Notes under the pieces: generated by a model
Databases searched by the model: none
What the model was told of the DNA's origin: nothing
What the model saw: the letters and a program-made list of their open reading frames with translations, nothing else
Translations under genes and position numbers: made by a program
Assembly (NCBI GenBank): GCA_036399775.1
Contig: DASWMJ010000048.1
Location: 1-64,000 of the forward strand
Source: JADMIH01 sp036399775
Lineage (GTDB): Bacteria; Chloroflexota; Chloroflexia; QHBQ01; JADMIH01
Length of the DNA stretch: 64,000 bases
Direction: 5' to 3'
Shown: one piece after another, positions 28,025 through 36,528 of the stretch
Position numbering within the stretch: the first letter of the stretch is position 1
Layout: every line of letters begins with the position of its first letter

Positions 28025-29109
28025 GAGAGCTTCAGACCACGCCGTTATTAGAGCTGGCGACACAAGACAGGGCTGAGTGGCAAGCCCTTTTGCCTGCCGA
28101 TGCGAGCGTGTTCGGTAGCGTTGAGTTCGCCACTATCGTGGAGGAGCACACCGGCTATGTGGCTAGGCTGTTGGTGTTTCAGGCTAGCGACGGCGCAATC
28201 GCCTACCCGGTATTCCTACGTGCCGTTCAGGGTCTGCCGTTCGCGGACCTGGCTCAACCGGGGACGTGGGATACATTGTCGCCCGAGTACACAGGCCCGC
28301 TAGCACTTTCGCCGGTCAGTCCATCTATTGTCGGCGCTTTCCAGCGTGGCCTCGCGCAATACTGCCGGGAGAAGCGTATTGTGGCAGAGTTCGCGCACCT
28401 ACACCCCTGGTGTTGCGTGCTTCAACCATCCCCGGATAACGGGGTGCAGCTAGATCGCGAGATCGTCTATGTTGACCTTACCGTCCCGGTGGAGGAGCTA
28501 TGGAGCAACTCCTTCAGCTATGCGTGCCGCAAAAATATCAGCCGGAGTCTGAACGCAGGGATAAGGGTATTCTCCGCGTCAACGAGCCAACATATCAAGG
28601 AGTTCCACCGGGTGTATACGGGCACTATGGACCGCAACGGCGCTGCGAGTAAATACTACTTCCCCCTTAGTTACTTTATGGCGTTCTTCGAGCAGGTAAC
28701 GGATAACGCCAGGTTCGTGCTGGCGGAGCAGGAGGGCCGGGTAATCGCGGGGACGCTCTATCTGCACGACAGAGAGGATGTTTATTCGTACCTGGGAGGG
28801 GCCGACCATGCATTCCAACACCTGCGGCCTACTAACGCTGTTGTCTATGACACGATTAGCTGGGGGCAAGGCGCGGGGAAGAAGCGGTTAGTGTTAGGCG
28901 GCGGGTATCGTCCGGGCGACGGTATATTCCAGTTCAAAGCGGGTTTCTCGCCACTTCGCGCCCCATTCTCCACTTATAAGCGCGTGCATATGCCGGAAGA
29001 ATACGCGGGCTTGTGCGACAGGTGGGCAGAGTATTACAATAGCGACATTGCGCGGCACGATTACTTCCCGGCTTATAGAGCCGTGCCGGTAGAGCAAGAC
29101 GGAGTATAA
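28021..29109 (+). CDS. FemAB/GNAT-like aminoacyl or acyl transferase
   Basis: This 362-residue protein resembles the FemAB-like and CelD/BcsL group of double-GNAT enzymes found in polysaccharide loci. Seen are SYACRKNISRSLNAGIRV near 165, a YxxGGADHAFQHLRPTNAV region near 260 and LGGGYRPGDGIFQFKAGFSP near 300, the C-terminal GNAT half. FemAB proteins use aminoacyl-tRNA or acyl donors to modify amino groups. Here an amino-acyl or acyl decoration of an amino sugar is plausible. The GTG start overlaps the preceding stop (GTGA). Confidence 0.75.
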   Translation: MRELQTTPLLELATQDRAEWQALLPADASVFGSVEFATIVEEHTGYVARLLVFQASDGAIAYPVFLRAVQGLPFADLAQPGTWDTLSPEYTGPLALSPVSPSIVGAFQRGLAQYCREKRIVAEFAHLHPWCCVLQPSPDNGVQLDREIVYVDLTVPVEELWSNSFSYACRKNISRSLNAGIRVFSASTSQHIKEFHRVYTGTMDRNGAASKYYFPLSYFMAFFEQVTDNARFVLAEQEGRVIAGTLYLHDREDVYSYLGGADHAFQHLRPTNAVVYDTISWGQGAGKKRLVLGGGYRPGDGIFQFKAGFSPLRAPFSTYKRVHMPEEYAGLCDRWAEYYNSDIARHDYFPAYRAVPVEQDGV

Positions 29110-29115
29110 AGAAGA

Positions 29116-30255
29116 ATGCTTCCACCACCCATGTCCTCGCCTGACATCACCGACGCTGAGATTAACGCCGTAATCGATGTGCTACGCACGCCTTACCTGA
29201 GCATCGGCCCCAGGATAGTCGAGTTCGAGGAGGCGGCGGCGCGCTATGCGGGCAGCCGGTATGCTATAGGCGTAAGTTCGGGCACGAGCGGCCTGCATCT
29301 GGCGGTAATCGCGGCGGGCGTGCAGGATGGGGACGAGGTAATCACCCCGTCATTTAGCTTCATCGCCTCGGCTAACGCCATATTGTATGAGCGAGGGAAG
29401 CCGGTCTTCGTGGACGTAGACCCCCTGACGGGGAACATTGACCCGCAGGCTATAGAGGCTGCCGTCACGGAGCGCACGAAGGCCATCATGCCTGTTTACG
29501 CTTTCGGCCAGCCCGCAGACATGGACCCCATCATGGAGGTGGCACGCAGACACAACCTCTACGTGATAGAGGACTCCTGCGAAGCCATAGGCGCGGAGTA
29601 CAAGGGGCGGCTGGCGGGTACGCTGGGCGATGCGGCGGTCTTCGCCTTTTACCCCAACAAGCAGATGACCACCGGCGAGGGTGGCATGATCGTGACCGAC
29701 AATGAAGAGTGGGCCAACCTCTTCCGCAGCCTACGCAACCAGGGGCGCGACGTGTTTGACGCCTGGCTCAACCACACCCGACTGGGATATAACTACCGCC
29801 TGGATGAGATGAGCGCCGCGCTTGGGTTAGCGCAGATAGGCCGCCTAGAGGAGTTGCTGGCGAAGAGGGCGCGGGTGGCAGGGTGGTATAATGAGCGCAT
29901 CGTGGGTATTGGCGGCATCCATGCGCCGCATATCGCAGCCACGACCACGCGGATGAGCTGGTTCGTATACGTCGTGCGCTGTGCGGATGGCGTGAGCCGC
30001 AACGACCTGATGAGTTACTTGCAGGAGCATGGCATACCTTCGAGGCCGTATTTCACGCCTATCCACCTTCAGCCTTTCTATAGAGAGCGCTTCGGTTGGG
30101 CAAGAGGCGATCTTCCCAACACCGAAAAAGCGGGAGACACTTTCCTTGCGCTGCCCTTTTCTGGTATTATGAGTGAAGCCCAGGTAGACTACGTCTGCCA
30201 ACATTTACAAGCGGGAGTGTTTGCGTTACGTAAGAAGTTAGAAATCAGAAGTTAG
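29116..30255 (+). CDS. DegT/DnrJ/EryC1/StrS-family sugar aminotransferase
   Basis: This 379-residue PLP-dependent aminotransferase converts a keto-sugar nucleotide to an amino sugar. The family Lys is Lys182 in FYPNKQMTTGEGG; SGTSGLHLAV near 53-62 binds the phosphate and VIEDSCEAIGA near 151-161 holds the PLP-ring Asp. Substrate is most likely the 4-keto-6-deoxy sugar made by the dehydratase encoded next, as in PglE/PglF pairs. The last residues, RKKLEIRS, are encoded by the repeat that follows. Confidence 0.92.
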   Translation: MLPPPMSSPDITDAEINAVIDVLRTPYLSIGPRIVEFEEAAARYAGSRYAIGVSSGTSGLHLAVIAAGVQDGDEVITPSFSFIASANAILYERGKPVFVDVDPLTGNIDPQAIEAAVTERTKAIMPVYAFGQPADMDPIMEVARRHNLYVIEDSCEAIGAEYKGRLAGTLGDAAVFAFYPNKQMTTGEGGMIVTDNEEWANLFRSLRNQGRDVFDAWLNHTRLGYNYRLDEMSAALGLAQIGRLEELLAKRARVAGWYNERIVGIGGIHAPHIAATTTRMSWFVYVVRCADGVSRNDLMSYLQEHGIPSRPYFTPIHLQPFYRERFGWARGDLPNTEKAGDTFLALPFSGIMSEAQVDYVCQHLQAGVFALRKKLEIRS

Positions 30256-30320
30256 AAATCAGCGTTATAACCTATTACCGATTCTAACTTCTAATTTCTG
30301 ATTTCTAACTTCTGATTTCC
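30231..30320. repeat. Hairpin of TTAGAAGT/ATTTCTGA tandem repeats
   Basis: Tandem units GAAGTTAGAAATCA at 30231-30262 are followed by their complement, TCTAACTTCTGATTTC-like units, at 30281-30320, giving a long hairpin. The left arm encodes the aminotransferase C-terminus and stop; the right arm ends 8 bases before the next ATG. The unit matches the tandem repeat at 2040-2135. Confidence 0.88.
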
Positions 30321-30328
30321 GGCAAAGC

Positions 30329-32356
30329 ATGAACGTAGAAGCGCATACAAAACAGATCGCGCACCAGGTACGCAATCGCTACCTGGGTCTCTGCGATATA
30401 ATCGTGCTGGCTGTGGCTGCTTACCTGAGCTATGTGCTGAGGTTGGAAGGATTGGACCTGGGCATTTTCTGGCCTGGGTTCTTGCTCTTCATGGCGATAG
30501 TGCTCATCGTCACGCCCATGATCTTCTGGCGCGCGGGCGTCTATTCTCGTTACTGGCGTTACGCTTCGGTCGAAGAGTTGTTGCTGCTGGCGGGGGCAGT
30601 CACAGCGTCGGCTACGCTCGTTGGGGGCATCACCATGCTGGGCAATTTATTCTTGCCCGGCTACCCGGCGATACCTCGATCTATCCCTTTGATATTCTTG
30701 ATGCTGGCGTTGGCCGCGACAGCCGGGCCGCGCCTTGCCGTGCGCCTGCTTGCCGGGCACGCCAACCGGGCCGCCGCAAACCCTAATACGCGCGAAGTAC
30801 GCGTGCTGATAATGGGCGCGGGCGATGCGGGGTCTATGATCGTGCGGGAATTGCATAACAACCCGCAACTAGGTATGCGTGTGGTGGGCTTCCTCGATGA
30901 CGACCCGGCGAAACAGAGGGTGCAGATACGGCGGGTGAGCGTCCTGGGCACGCGCCACGACATCGGCAGGGTGGTACAGGAGCAGAGGGTGGGGTGCGTA
31001 ATCATAGCGATGCCGACAGCGCCCGGCAAGGTCATACGCGAGATAGTGAGCGTGTGCGAGCACATGGGTGTGCAGACCAAGATCATCCCCGGCATCTACG
31101 AGTTGCTGGGGGGCACGGTGAGCGTCAACCAGCTACGCAACGTGGAGATCGAAGACCTGCTGCGCCGCGAAACAGTACGTACAGATACCGCCGCCATCAA
31201 CGCGCTCGTCAATGGGAAGTGCGTGCTTGTGACGGGGGCGGGCGGCTCAATCGGCAGCGAATTGTGCAGACAGGCGCTGCTCTGCAACCCCCGGCACCTC
31301 ATCCTCCTGGGGCACGGCGAGAACTCCATCTTCGAGATAGACAACGAATTGCGCAGGCTGCTCGCCAAGATGGGCAGGTTGGCGGGCCAGGGGGACGCGC
31401 CGCAGATCACCGCGCTCATAGCCGATATACGGTTCGCCGACCATATGAGGACCATCTTCGAGCAGCACAGGCCGGAGATAGTGTTCCACGCGGCAGCACA
31501 CAAGCACGTACCGCTGATGGAGTTGAACCCAGCCGAGGCCATCACCAACAACGTCATGGGCACGCGCAACCTCGTGGACGCTTCTCTCGCCGCAGGGGTG
31601 GAGCATTTCGTGATGGTCTCCACAGATAAAGCCGTGAACCCGACCAGCGTAATGGGCGCGAGCAAGAGGGTGGCGGAGCTGCTGGTACGCAGCGCGGCTG
31701 AGCGGAGCGGTAAGGTATACGTGGCGGTGCGTTTCGGGAACGTGCTGGGCAGCCGGGGCAGCGTCGTGCTGACTTTCAAGCAGCAGATCGCCTCCGGCGG
31801 GCCTGTGACGGTGACCCACCCCGATATGGTGCGCTACTTTATGACGATACCGGAGGCCGTACAGCTTGTGCTGCAAGCCGCCACGCTGGGCCGGGGGGGA
31901 GAGATATTCATGCTCGACATGGGAGAGCCGGTCAAGATACTTGACCTGGCGCACGACATCATCGAGCTTTCGGGCCTGCAAGTGGGCCGCGACATTGACG
32001 TGGTATTTACGGGAGTGCGCCCCGGCGAGAAACTCTTCGAGGAGCTTTTCCTGGCCGAGGAGAACTACGAGCCGACGCGCCATGAGAAGATCGCCATCGT
32101 GGGCAACGCTTCTCGCATCGCCCCGCCCAACCTCGACGGCGTAACGCTCGCCCTGGAAAAAGCAGCGCATGAGCACGACAGGAACGCCATTCTGTCGGGG
32201 CTGCGCGCGCTGGTCCCCGAATACCAGACCGCAGCCGAAACCTCCAACGACACCGGGCACGTGGCCCGACGGACCGGGGCAGACCACGTCGCGGGGCCAA
32301 CCCGCAGCCGCCCCGCACGCCGCCCTATCAGTCTGGAAGTAGGCGAGAAGGCTTGA
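30329..32356 (+). CDS. Membrane-bound nucleotide-sugar 4,6-dehydratase (PglF/WbpM/CapD family)
   Basis: This 675-residue protein has four to five N-terminal membrane helices (about residues 15-135), a first Rossmann domain starting VRVLIMGAGDAGSM near 152, and a catalytic SDR domain starting CVLVTGAGGSIGSE near 297. The catalytic segment STDKAVNPTSVMGASKR has Met442 in place of the usual Tyr and Lys446, as normal in this family. Members convert UDP-GlcNAc to the 4-keto-6-deoxy sugar. The C-terminal 50 residues are low in complexity. With the aminotransferase, acetyltransferase and PglC-like gene upstream it forms a module able to make and load an acetylated amino sugar. Confidence 0.92.
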   Translation: MNVEAHTKQIAHQVRNRYLGLCDIIVLAVAAYLSYVLRLEGLDLGIFWPGFLLFMAIVLIVTPMIFWRAGVYSRYWRYASVEELLLLAGAVTASATLVGGITMLGNLFLPGYPAIPRSIPLIFLMLALAATAGPRLAVRLLAGHANRAAANPNTREVRVLIMGAGDAGSMIVRELHNNPQLGMRVVGFLDDDPAKQRVQIRRVSVLGTRHDIGRVVQEQRVGCVIIAMPTAPGKVIREIVSVCEHMGVQTKIIPGIYELLGGTVSVNQLRNVEIEDLLRRETVRTDTAAINALVNGKCVLVTGAGGSIGSELCRQALLCNPRHLILLGHGENSIFEIDNELRRLLAKMGRLAGQGDAPQITALIADIRFADHMRTIFEQHRPEIVFHAAAHKHVPLMELNPAEAITNNVMGTRNLVDASLAAGVEHFVMVSTDKAVNPTSVMGASKRVAELLVRSAAERSGKVYVAVRFGNVLGSRGSVVLTFKQQIASGGPVTVTHPDMVRYFMTIPEAVQLVLQAATLGRGGEIFMLDMGEPVKILDLAHDIIELSGLQVGRDIDVVFTGVRPGEKLFEELFLAEENYEPTRHEKIAIVGNASRIAPPNLDGVTLALEKAAHEHDRNAILSGLRALVPEYQTAAETSNDTGHVARRTGADHVAGPTRSRPARRPISLEVGEKA

Positions 32357-32399
32357 AGTAGGTGGCCGCGCAGTGTTCCCCAACGGCTGCTCGCGTTAG

Positions 32400-34019
32400 A
32401 TGGTAGATTGGGCCTTCGTCCTCTCGAACAGCGCCTGGCTGGTGGGACTTGCCATATTGCTGGCCTGTATAGGTCTGGCCGATTACGCTCGTTCAAATCG
32501 CCGCTTGAGCTTGAAGGAAGTGTGGCACATCCTGGCAGGCAACGGCTGGGTGCGGTTAGGCGGGCTGCTCTTTTGCGCGGGGATGGGCCTCAGTGGCGAT
32601 GCGTGGTGGCAGAAAGGTTTGTGGGCGCTGCTCTGCCTCATTATCATCTCCGAATGGTGGCGCGCGGCCAAACGCGGAGTGCGGAATGCGGAATGCGGAA
32701 TGGTGGCGCTGCTTGCACATCGTCCGCCGAGGCAGAACTCCGCACTCCGCACTCCGCACTCCGCACTCCGCATTCCGCCTTTGGCCGAGTTGCTCTTGCT
32801 CGCGCTCCTCTCCCCCTTCTTCCTCTTCCCCACGCCTGCAAGTACCTGGGCGCTCTTCGGGCTTCCTGCGCTGTGGATAGGTCGCCGGATAGCGCATGGA
32901 CGCTTCCTGCCCCGCACTCCCCTAGATTGGCCCCTGGCACTCATGTCCATCATGGTGCTGGTGAGCCTCTTTGCTACATTCGACATTAGCCTCAGCCTGG
33001 GGAAGATAACACTGCTGCTCTTCGGGATAGGACTGTATTACGCAGTGGTAGAATGGTCGTCGGGGCGGGAGCGATTGGCGCAGGCGGTGGGGGCATTTAT
33101 GCTGGCGGGCGCGGCGCTCGGCCTGGTTGGCCTCCTGGGGACCGACTGGGTGGACAAGTTTCCAGCCCTGGCGCAGGTGACGGGCCAATTACCGCCTCTC
33201 CTGCAACGGCTGGCAGGCGAGGAATCAGGGTTCAACGCGAACATAGTGGGTGGCGCGCTGCTCTTCGTCGTGCCTCTGCAACTGGCAGTTACGGGGTGGC
33301 TCTGGGCAGCATCCCCTGTGGTGAAGCGGCTGCTCTGGTTCCGCCTGGGTGCGTCACTATGTGTCGCGCTGGCGGTGGGCACGCTCCTCCTGACGCAATC
33401 GCGTAACGCGCTCATCAGCTTTGCCACAGGCGTTGTATTCCTCCTGTGGCTGGCAGTACGGCGAGCACGGTTGTTGCTCACGGCCGGTGCGGTCGTGGCT
33501 GTCATGGTAATAATCTTTATAGGCCCGCAACAGGTGGCAGACGGGCTATCGAGCAGCCTGGGTCTAAGTCCTGGCGGTGTCGCTAACCCAGGCACAGCCG
33601 CCGGCCGACTTGAAATCTGGTCGCGCGCCCTGTACGGTATGGAGGACTTTACTTTTACGGGTATGGGGATGGGCACATTCAGCCATGTGATGCCGGTACT
33701 CTATCCAGGGGCCTCCTTCGCCCCTGAGCGCGATATTGGGCACGCGCACAACCAGTTCCTGCAAGCGGGACTTGACCTGGGACTGCCTGGCTTGATTGCT
33801 TTTATGTCAACCTGGATGGTTGCTGCCGCGCTCGCCTGGGCTACGTGGCGGCGCAGAACGGATAGCTGGGGCCGCGCGCTCAGTGCGGGCATAATGGCAA
33901 GCCTGCTCTGCGCGTTCCTCTTCGGGCTGACCGACTCCGTGGTGATGGTTGCCAAACCCGGCTTCATCTTCTGGGTGCTGCTTGCCCTGCTGGTCGCTCT
34001 TTATAATTCTGAGTTTTGA
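32400..34019 (+). CDS. O-antigen ligase-like membrane protein with repeat-encoded insert
   Basis: This 539-residue polytopic membrane protein has about 12 helices and a large loop near 385-445. The TQSRNALISFATG segment near 330 and the loop with HAHNQFLQAGLDLGLPG near 447-463 are the usual marks of O-antigen ligase/polymerase (WaaL) proteins. It may attach the finished polymer to an acceptor or act as a second polymerase. Residues about 92-127 are encoded by inverted tandem repeats of GCGGAAT/ACTCCGC and read RGVRNAECGM then NSALRTPHSALRIP; they lie in a loop between helices and do not break the frame. The last residues (YNSEF) are also repeat-encoded. Confidence 0.85.
   Translation: MVDWAFVLSNSAWLVGLAILLACIGLADYARSNRRLSLKEVWHILAGNGWVRLGGLLFCAGMGLSGDAWWQKGLWALLCLIIISEWWRAAKRGVRNAECGMVALLAHRPPRQNSALRTPHSALRIPPLAELLLLALLSPFFLFPTPASTWALFGLPALWIGRRIAHGRFLPRTPLDWPLALMSIMVLVSLFATFDISLSLGKITLLLFGIGLYYAVVEWSSGRERLAQAVGAFMLAGAALGLVGLLGTDWVDKFPALAQVTGQLPPLLQRLAGEESGFNANIVGGALLFVVPLQLAVTGWLWAASPVVKRLLWFRLGASLCVALAVGTLLLTQSRNALISFATGVVFLLWLAVRRARLLLTAGAVVAVMVIIFIGPQQVADGLSSSLGLSPGGVANPGTAAGRLEIWSRALYGMEDFTFTGMGMGTFSHVMPVLYPGASFAPERDIGHAHNQFLQAGLDLGLPGLIAFMSTWMVAAALAWATWRRRTDSWGRALSAGIMASLLCAFLFGLTDSVVMVAKPGFIFWVLLALLVALYNSEF
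32674..32779. repeat. Inverted GCGGAAT/CGCACTC tandem repeat inside a coding region
   Basis: Four 7-base units GCGGAGT/GCGGAAT at 32674-32702 are followed by a 33-base spacer and six complementary units ACTCCGC at 32736-32779. The element stays in frame with the ligase-like gene. The same unit forms the hairpin at 61331-61482. Confidence 0.9.
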
Positions 34020-34037
34020 ATTATGAATTTTGAATTA
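34003..34037. repeat. ATTTTGAA-type tandem repeat spanning a gene border
   Basis: Units AATTCTGAGTTTTGAATTATGAATTTTG-like, period about 8, cover the stop of the ligase-like gene and the ATG of the next gene, and so supply its first codons (MNFEL). They match the units of the hairpin at 22388-22479. Confidence 0.8.
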
Positions 34038-35057
34038 CCTGGCTCCAATAGAGCGCGAACTGGCTCGCCGGGTGGCATAAGCATTGTGGTGCCTGCCTAT
34101 AATGCCGAGGCTACCGTGCGCGCGTGCCTTCGGGCGCTGCTACGTCAGCAACACCTCGATGAGCCATGCGAGATAATTCTGGTGGACGACGGCTCCACAG
34201 ACTCGACGGCGGTGATTGCGCTTGAGTATGCGCCCCGCGTGCAGGTCATCAGCCAGCCGCACAGGGGGGCAGCCGCCGCACGCAATACCGGCGCGAGAGC
34301 CGCATCAGGTGGGGTAGTGCTCTTCACGGACGCGGACTGCGAGCCTGTGCCTGGCTGGGCAAGCCACCTAAGTAAGGCTATACAGGGCGGCGCAGACGGC
34401 GCTAAGGGCACTTACCGCACCCGCCAGCGCAGCATCACCGCCAGGTTCGTGCAGGCCGAATACGAGAGTAAGTACAGGCGCATGGCCCGCAGAACGCGCA
34501 TTGACTTCATAGACACCTATTCTGCGGCGTACAGGCGCGACGTGCTGCTGGCGGTGGGCGGCTTCAACGAGAGTATATCGGCAGTGGAAGACCAGGAGCT
34601 TTCTTTCAGGCTCGCCAGGGAAGGCCACGATCTGCGCTTCGTGCCACGGGCGGTGGTGTACCATACCCACGCGGCCAGGCCAACCGCCTACCTGCGGAAG
34701 AAGTATTCGATTGGTTACTGGAAGGTGCGAGTAGCAGCTCTCCACCCCGAACGCGTCATAAGCGACTCCCACACGCCCTCAAGCATCAAAGTACAGATGG
34801 TCCTGATGGCAGTAGCTTTGCCTGCTTTATTATTGGCCCCCTTCCGGCCCCTGGCGCGCAAGGCCTTCTCGCTGTGCGCACTTACCTTCCTAATGACGAC
34901 CCTCCCATTCGCCGCCCAAATCGCACGCCGCGACCCCCAGGTAGCCCTGGCAAGCCCCTGGATGATGCTGCTGAGGGCCACCGGCCTGCTATTCGGCTTC
35001 GCGGCGGGGGTCAGGGACCAGTGGCGAGGGGTGAGGGGCGAGCCGTCAGGCATATAA
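34023..35057 (+). CDS. GT2-family glycosyltransferase
   Basis: This 344-residue inverting glycosyltransferase has the GT-A fold. The start of the catalytic domain, ISIVVPAYNAEATVRACLRA, lies at about residue 20. DDGSTDST (near 57) and LFTDADCEP (near 102, the DxD metal site) are clear, as is EDQELSFRLAREGHDL near 197. Two hydrophobic helices near 255-275 and 285-305 anchor it to the membrane. The extreme N-terminus (MNFEL) and C-terminus (GVRDQWRGVRGEP) are encoded by repeats, so the true core is shorter than the frame. Confidence 0.9.
   Translation: MNFELPGSNRARTGSPGGISIVVPAYNAEATVRACLRALLRQQHLDEPCEIILVDDGSTDSTAVIALEYAPRVQVISQPHRGAAAARNTGARAASGGVVLFTDADCEPVPGWASHLSKAIQGGADGAKGTYRTRQRSITARFVQAEYESKYRRMARRTRIDFIDTYSAAYRRDVLLAVGGFNESISAVEDQELSFRLAREGHDLRFVPRAVVYHTHAARPTAYLRKKYSIGYWKVRVAALHPERVISDSHTPSSIKVQMVLMAVALPALLLAPFRPLARKAFSLCALTFLMTTLPFAAQIARRDPQVALASPWMMLLRATGLLFGFAAGVRDQWRGVRGEPSGI
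35006..35041. repeat. GGGGTCA/GGGGTGA-type repeat at a gene end
   Basis: Units GGGGTCAGGGACCAGTGGCGAGGGG occur in the last codons of the GT2 gene and encode GVRDQWRGVRG. Related to the GGGGTCA repeats at 4085-4122 and 49531-49585. Confidence 0.65.
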
Positions 35058-35080
35058 GCTAAAGAGCAGCACCAAAAGCA

Positions 35081-35206
35081 AGCCCCGGAGGGGCGGCAGA
35101 GTGTAACCACACGGCGCGAGCCTGGGGACAAGCAACCAGGTAAAGAAAGTAGCTCCGGATGGGCGTAAGACGGATGTACTTGGGTTTCTTATGCCCCTCC
35201 GGGGCT
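35081..35206. repeat. REP-like element with AGCCCCGGAGGGGC ends
   Basis: AGCCCCGGAGGGGC at 35081-35094 and its exact complement GCCCCTCCGGGGCT at 35193-35206 bracket 98 bases that hold a degenerate third copy (AGCTCCGGATGGGC at 35151-35164) and CGCGAGCCTGGGG. The form is that of a compound REP-like interspersed element. It fills the gap between the GT2 gene and the LysM protein gene. Confidence 0.8.
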
Positions 35207-35319
35207 GTTTGTTTTCGCCTCCTCTAGACGATTATGGGCGTGATTTGGCACGCTTCTACGCTTACATATGCCTTTTCCATGTGTGCATGTCGGGTGTGGT
35301 AGGTGGTAGAATAGCTAGT

Positions 35320-36528
35320 ATGCAAGAGGATGCCGGTCTACTGGTTCCGAATGATAAGCCTACGCCTGATATAGCATTCAGCGCCGAGGCTTTTAGCAGG
35401 CTTATGGACGTATGCCGTGCCAGGATGCCCGCCGAGACCGTTGGCGCACTGGTTGGCATATCGGTGGTTGCTGAGGGTCGGCAGCGCGTGACTATAAGCG
35501 ACGTAGAGGCTATGGAGTTTGTGCCTGCCGTCCAAGGGATACTCACGCTCAAGCAGCAGTGGGAAACGCTTGCAGCCAAAGTGGGTGCGGGCCAAGACAA
35601 CCTTTGCATTGTGGGGTGGTTTTACGCGGACCCAGGTATGGGCGTTTTTCCGCCCAGGGTGAATATCCTATCGGCGCGGCAGACCCTCGCGCTGGACGAC
35701 AGCTTGCTTCTGCTCGTAAACCCTCTTGCCAACCAGGGGGCCTTCTACGCGTGGGTAGATTCGACTTACGTACATGTGAGCGGGTTCACCGAAGTTTCTG
35801 ACGGTGTGGACGCACCCGTGACTACGGGCTGGGACCCAGGGATAAAGGGCGCATCCCGGTGGTTAGAGGCAGCCATTGTGCCGGCGATGGCCGCTACTAT
35901 CCAACATGACACAGAGCCACTAGCAACTGTAGAAGATGACAGTACAGCCCCACAGATTGGCGACGCAGAAGGCAGGGCAAGCAACTATACGCTGCGCCGG
36001 AAGCGGACCGGGATAGCGATCTCCCGGAGCGTGGCGCTGGCGGGGCTGGGAGGGCTGCTGGGTGTCGCGCTGGTAGTCGCGCTCGCGTCAGCAGCTTTGG
36101 CTCCACAGGAGAATGCGAGCGCGGTGTCCGCACCCTCGGTAACGCCTGAGAAGGTAGTCGCACGCACGGCAGCGAGTATTACCGCCCAGGCCAATCCTTC
36201 AGCTACCGCTTCGTCCGGCAATCTTGTTGGGCGAGTTGAGATAGACTCAACCCCCACCGGCGTTACGAAACCTACCGTGACCACCCCAGCGGCAGAAGGC
36301 CAGGGAGGCACTCCTGGCGGATCGCCTTCCCCAACGCGGCAGGCTACACCTGCATCGGACGGCAACACAGTAAAGCACACCGTCGCGCCCGGCGACAACT
36401 TGAGCGTCATCGCCCAACAGTATGGCACGACGCCCGAAGCCATCATGGAGGCCAATAATCTCAGTTCAGACACCATCTACCCCGGACAGGTCCTGATAAT
36501 ACCCACGGATGGAAACGTCAAGCCATGA
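35320..36528 (+). CDS. Degenerate MPN (JAB)-like domain, TM helix and LysM domain protein
   Basis: This 402-residue protein combines three parts. Residues about 20-160 resemble the MPN/JAB1 fold: AETVGALVG (39-46) then VGWFYADPGMGVFP (98-111). The JAMM metal ligands are lost, with the two His of HxH replaced by Tyr102 and Asp104 and the later Asp by Asn115; Glu39 remains. One membrane helix spans 238-263 after RRKR, which predicts the MPN part inside and the rest outside. A Thr/Pro-rich linker leads to one LysM repeat at 352-396 (VAPGDNLSVIAQQYGTTPEA). I chose ATG 35320; the frame is open further up but runs into a repeat. The stop overlaps the next gene (ATGA). The fold assignment of the first part is an inference. 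Confidence 0.7.
   Translation: MQEDAGLLVPNDKPTPDIAFSAEAFSRLMDVCRARMPAETVGALVGISVVAEGRQRVTISDVEAMEFVPAVQGILTLKQQWETLAAKVGAGQDNLCIVGWFYADPGMGVFPPRVNILSARQTLALDDSLLLLVNPLANQGAFYAWVDSTYVHVSGFTEVSDGVDAPVTTGWDPGIKGASRWLEAAIVPAMAATIQHDTEPLATVEDDSTAPQIGDAEGRASNYTLRRKRTGIAISRSVALAGLGGLLGVALVVALASAALAPQENASAVSAPSVTPEKVVARTAASITAQANPSATASSGNLVGRVEIDSTPTGVTKPTVTTPAAEGQGGTPGGSPSPTRQATPASDGNTVKHTVAPGDNLSVIAQQYGTTPEAIMEANNLSSDTIYPGQVLIIPTDGNVKP

Noticed and set aside
31247..32383. A 378-codon - strand frame opposite the dehydratase
   Set aside because: The composition is that of an antisense frame (His- and Arg-rich) and the + gene has all family motifs.
32408..32989. A 193-codon + frame overlapping the ligase-like gene
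   Set aside because: It is a shifted reading of the same gene; the ligase-like frame carries the membrane helices and family motifs.
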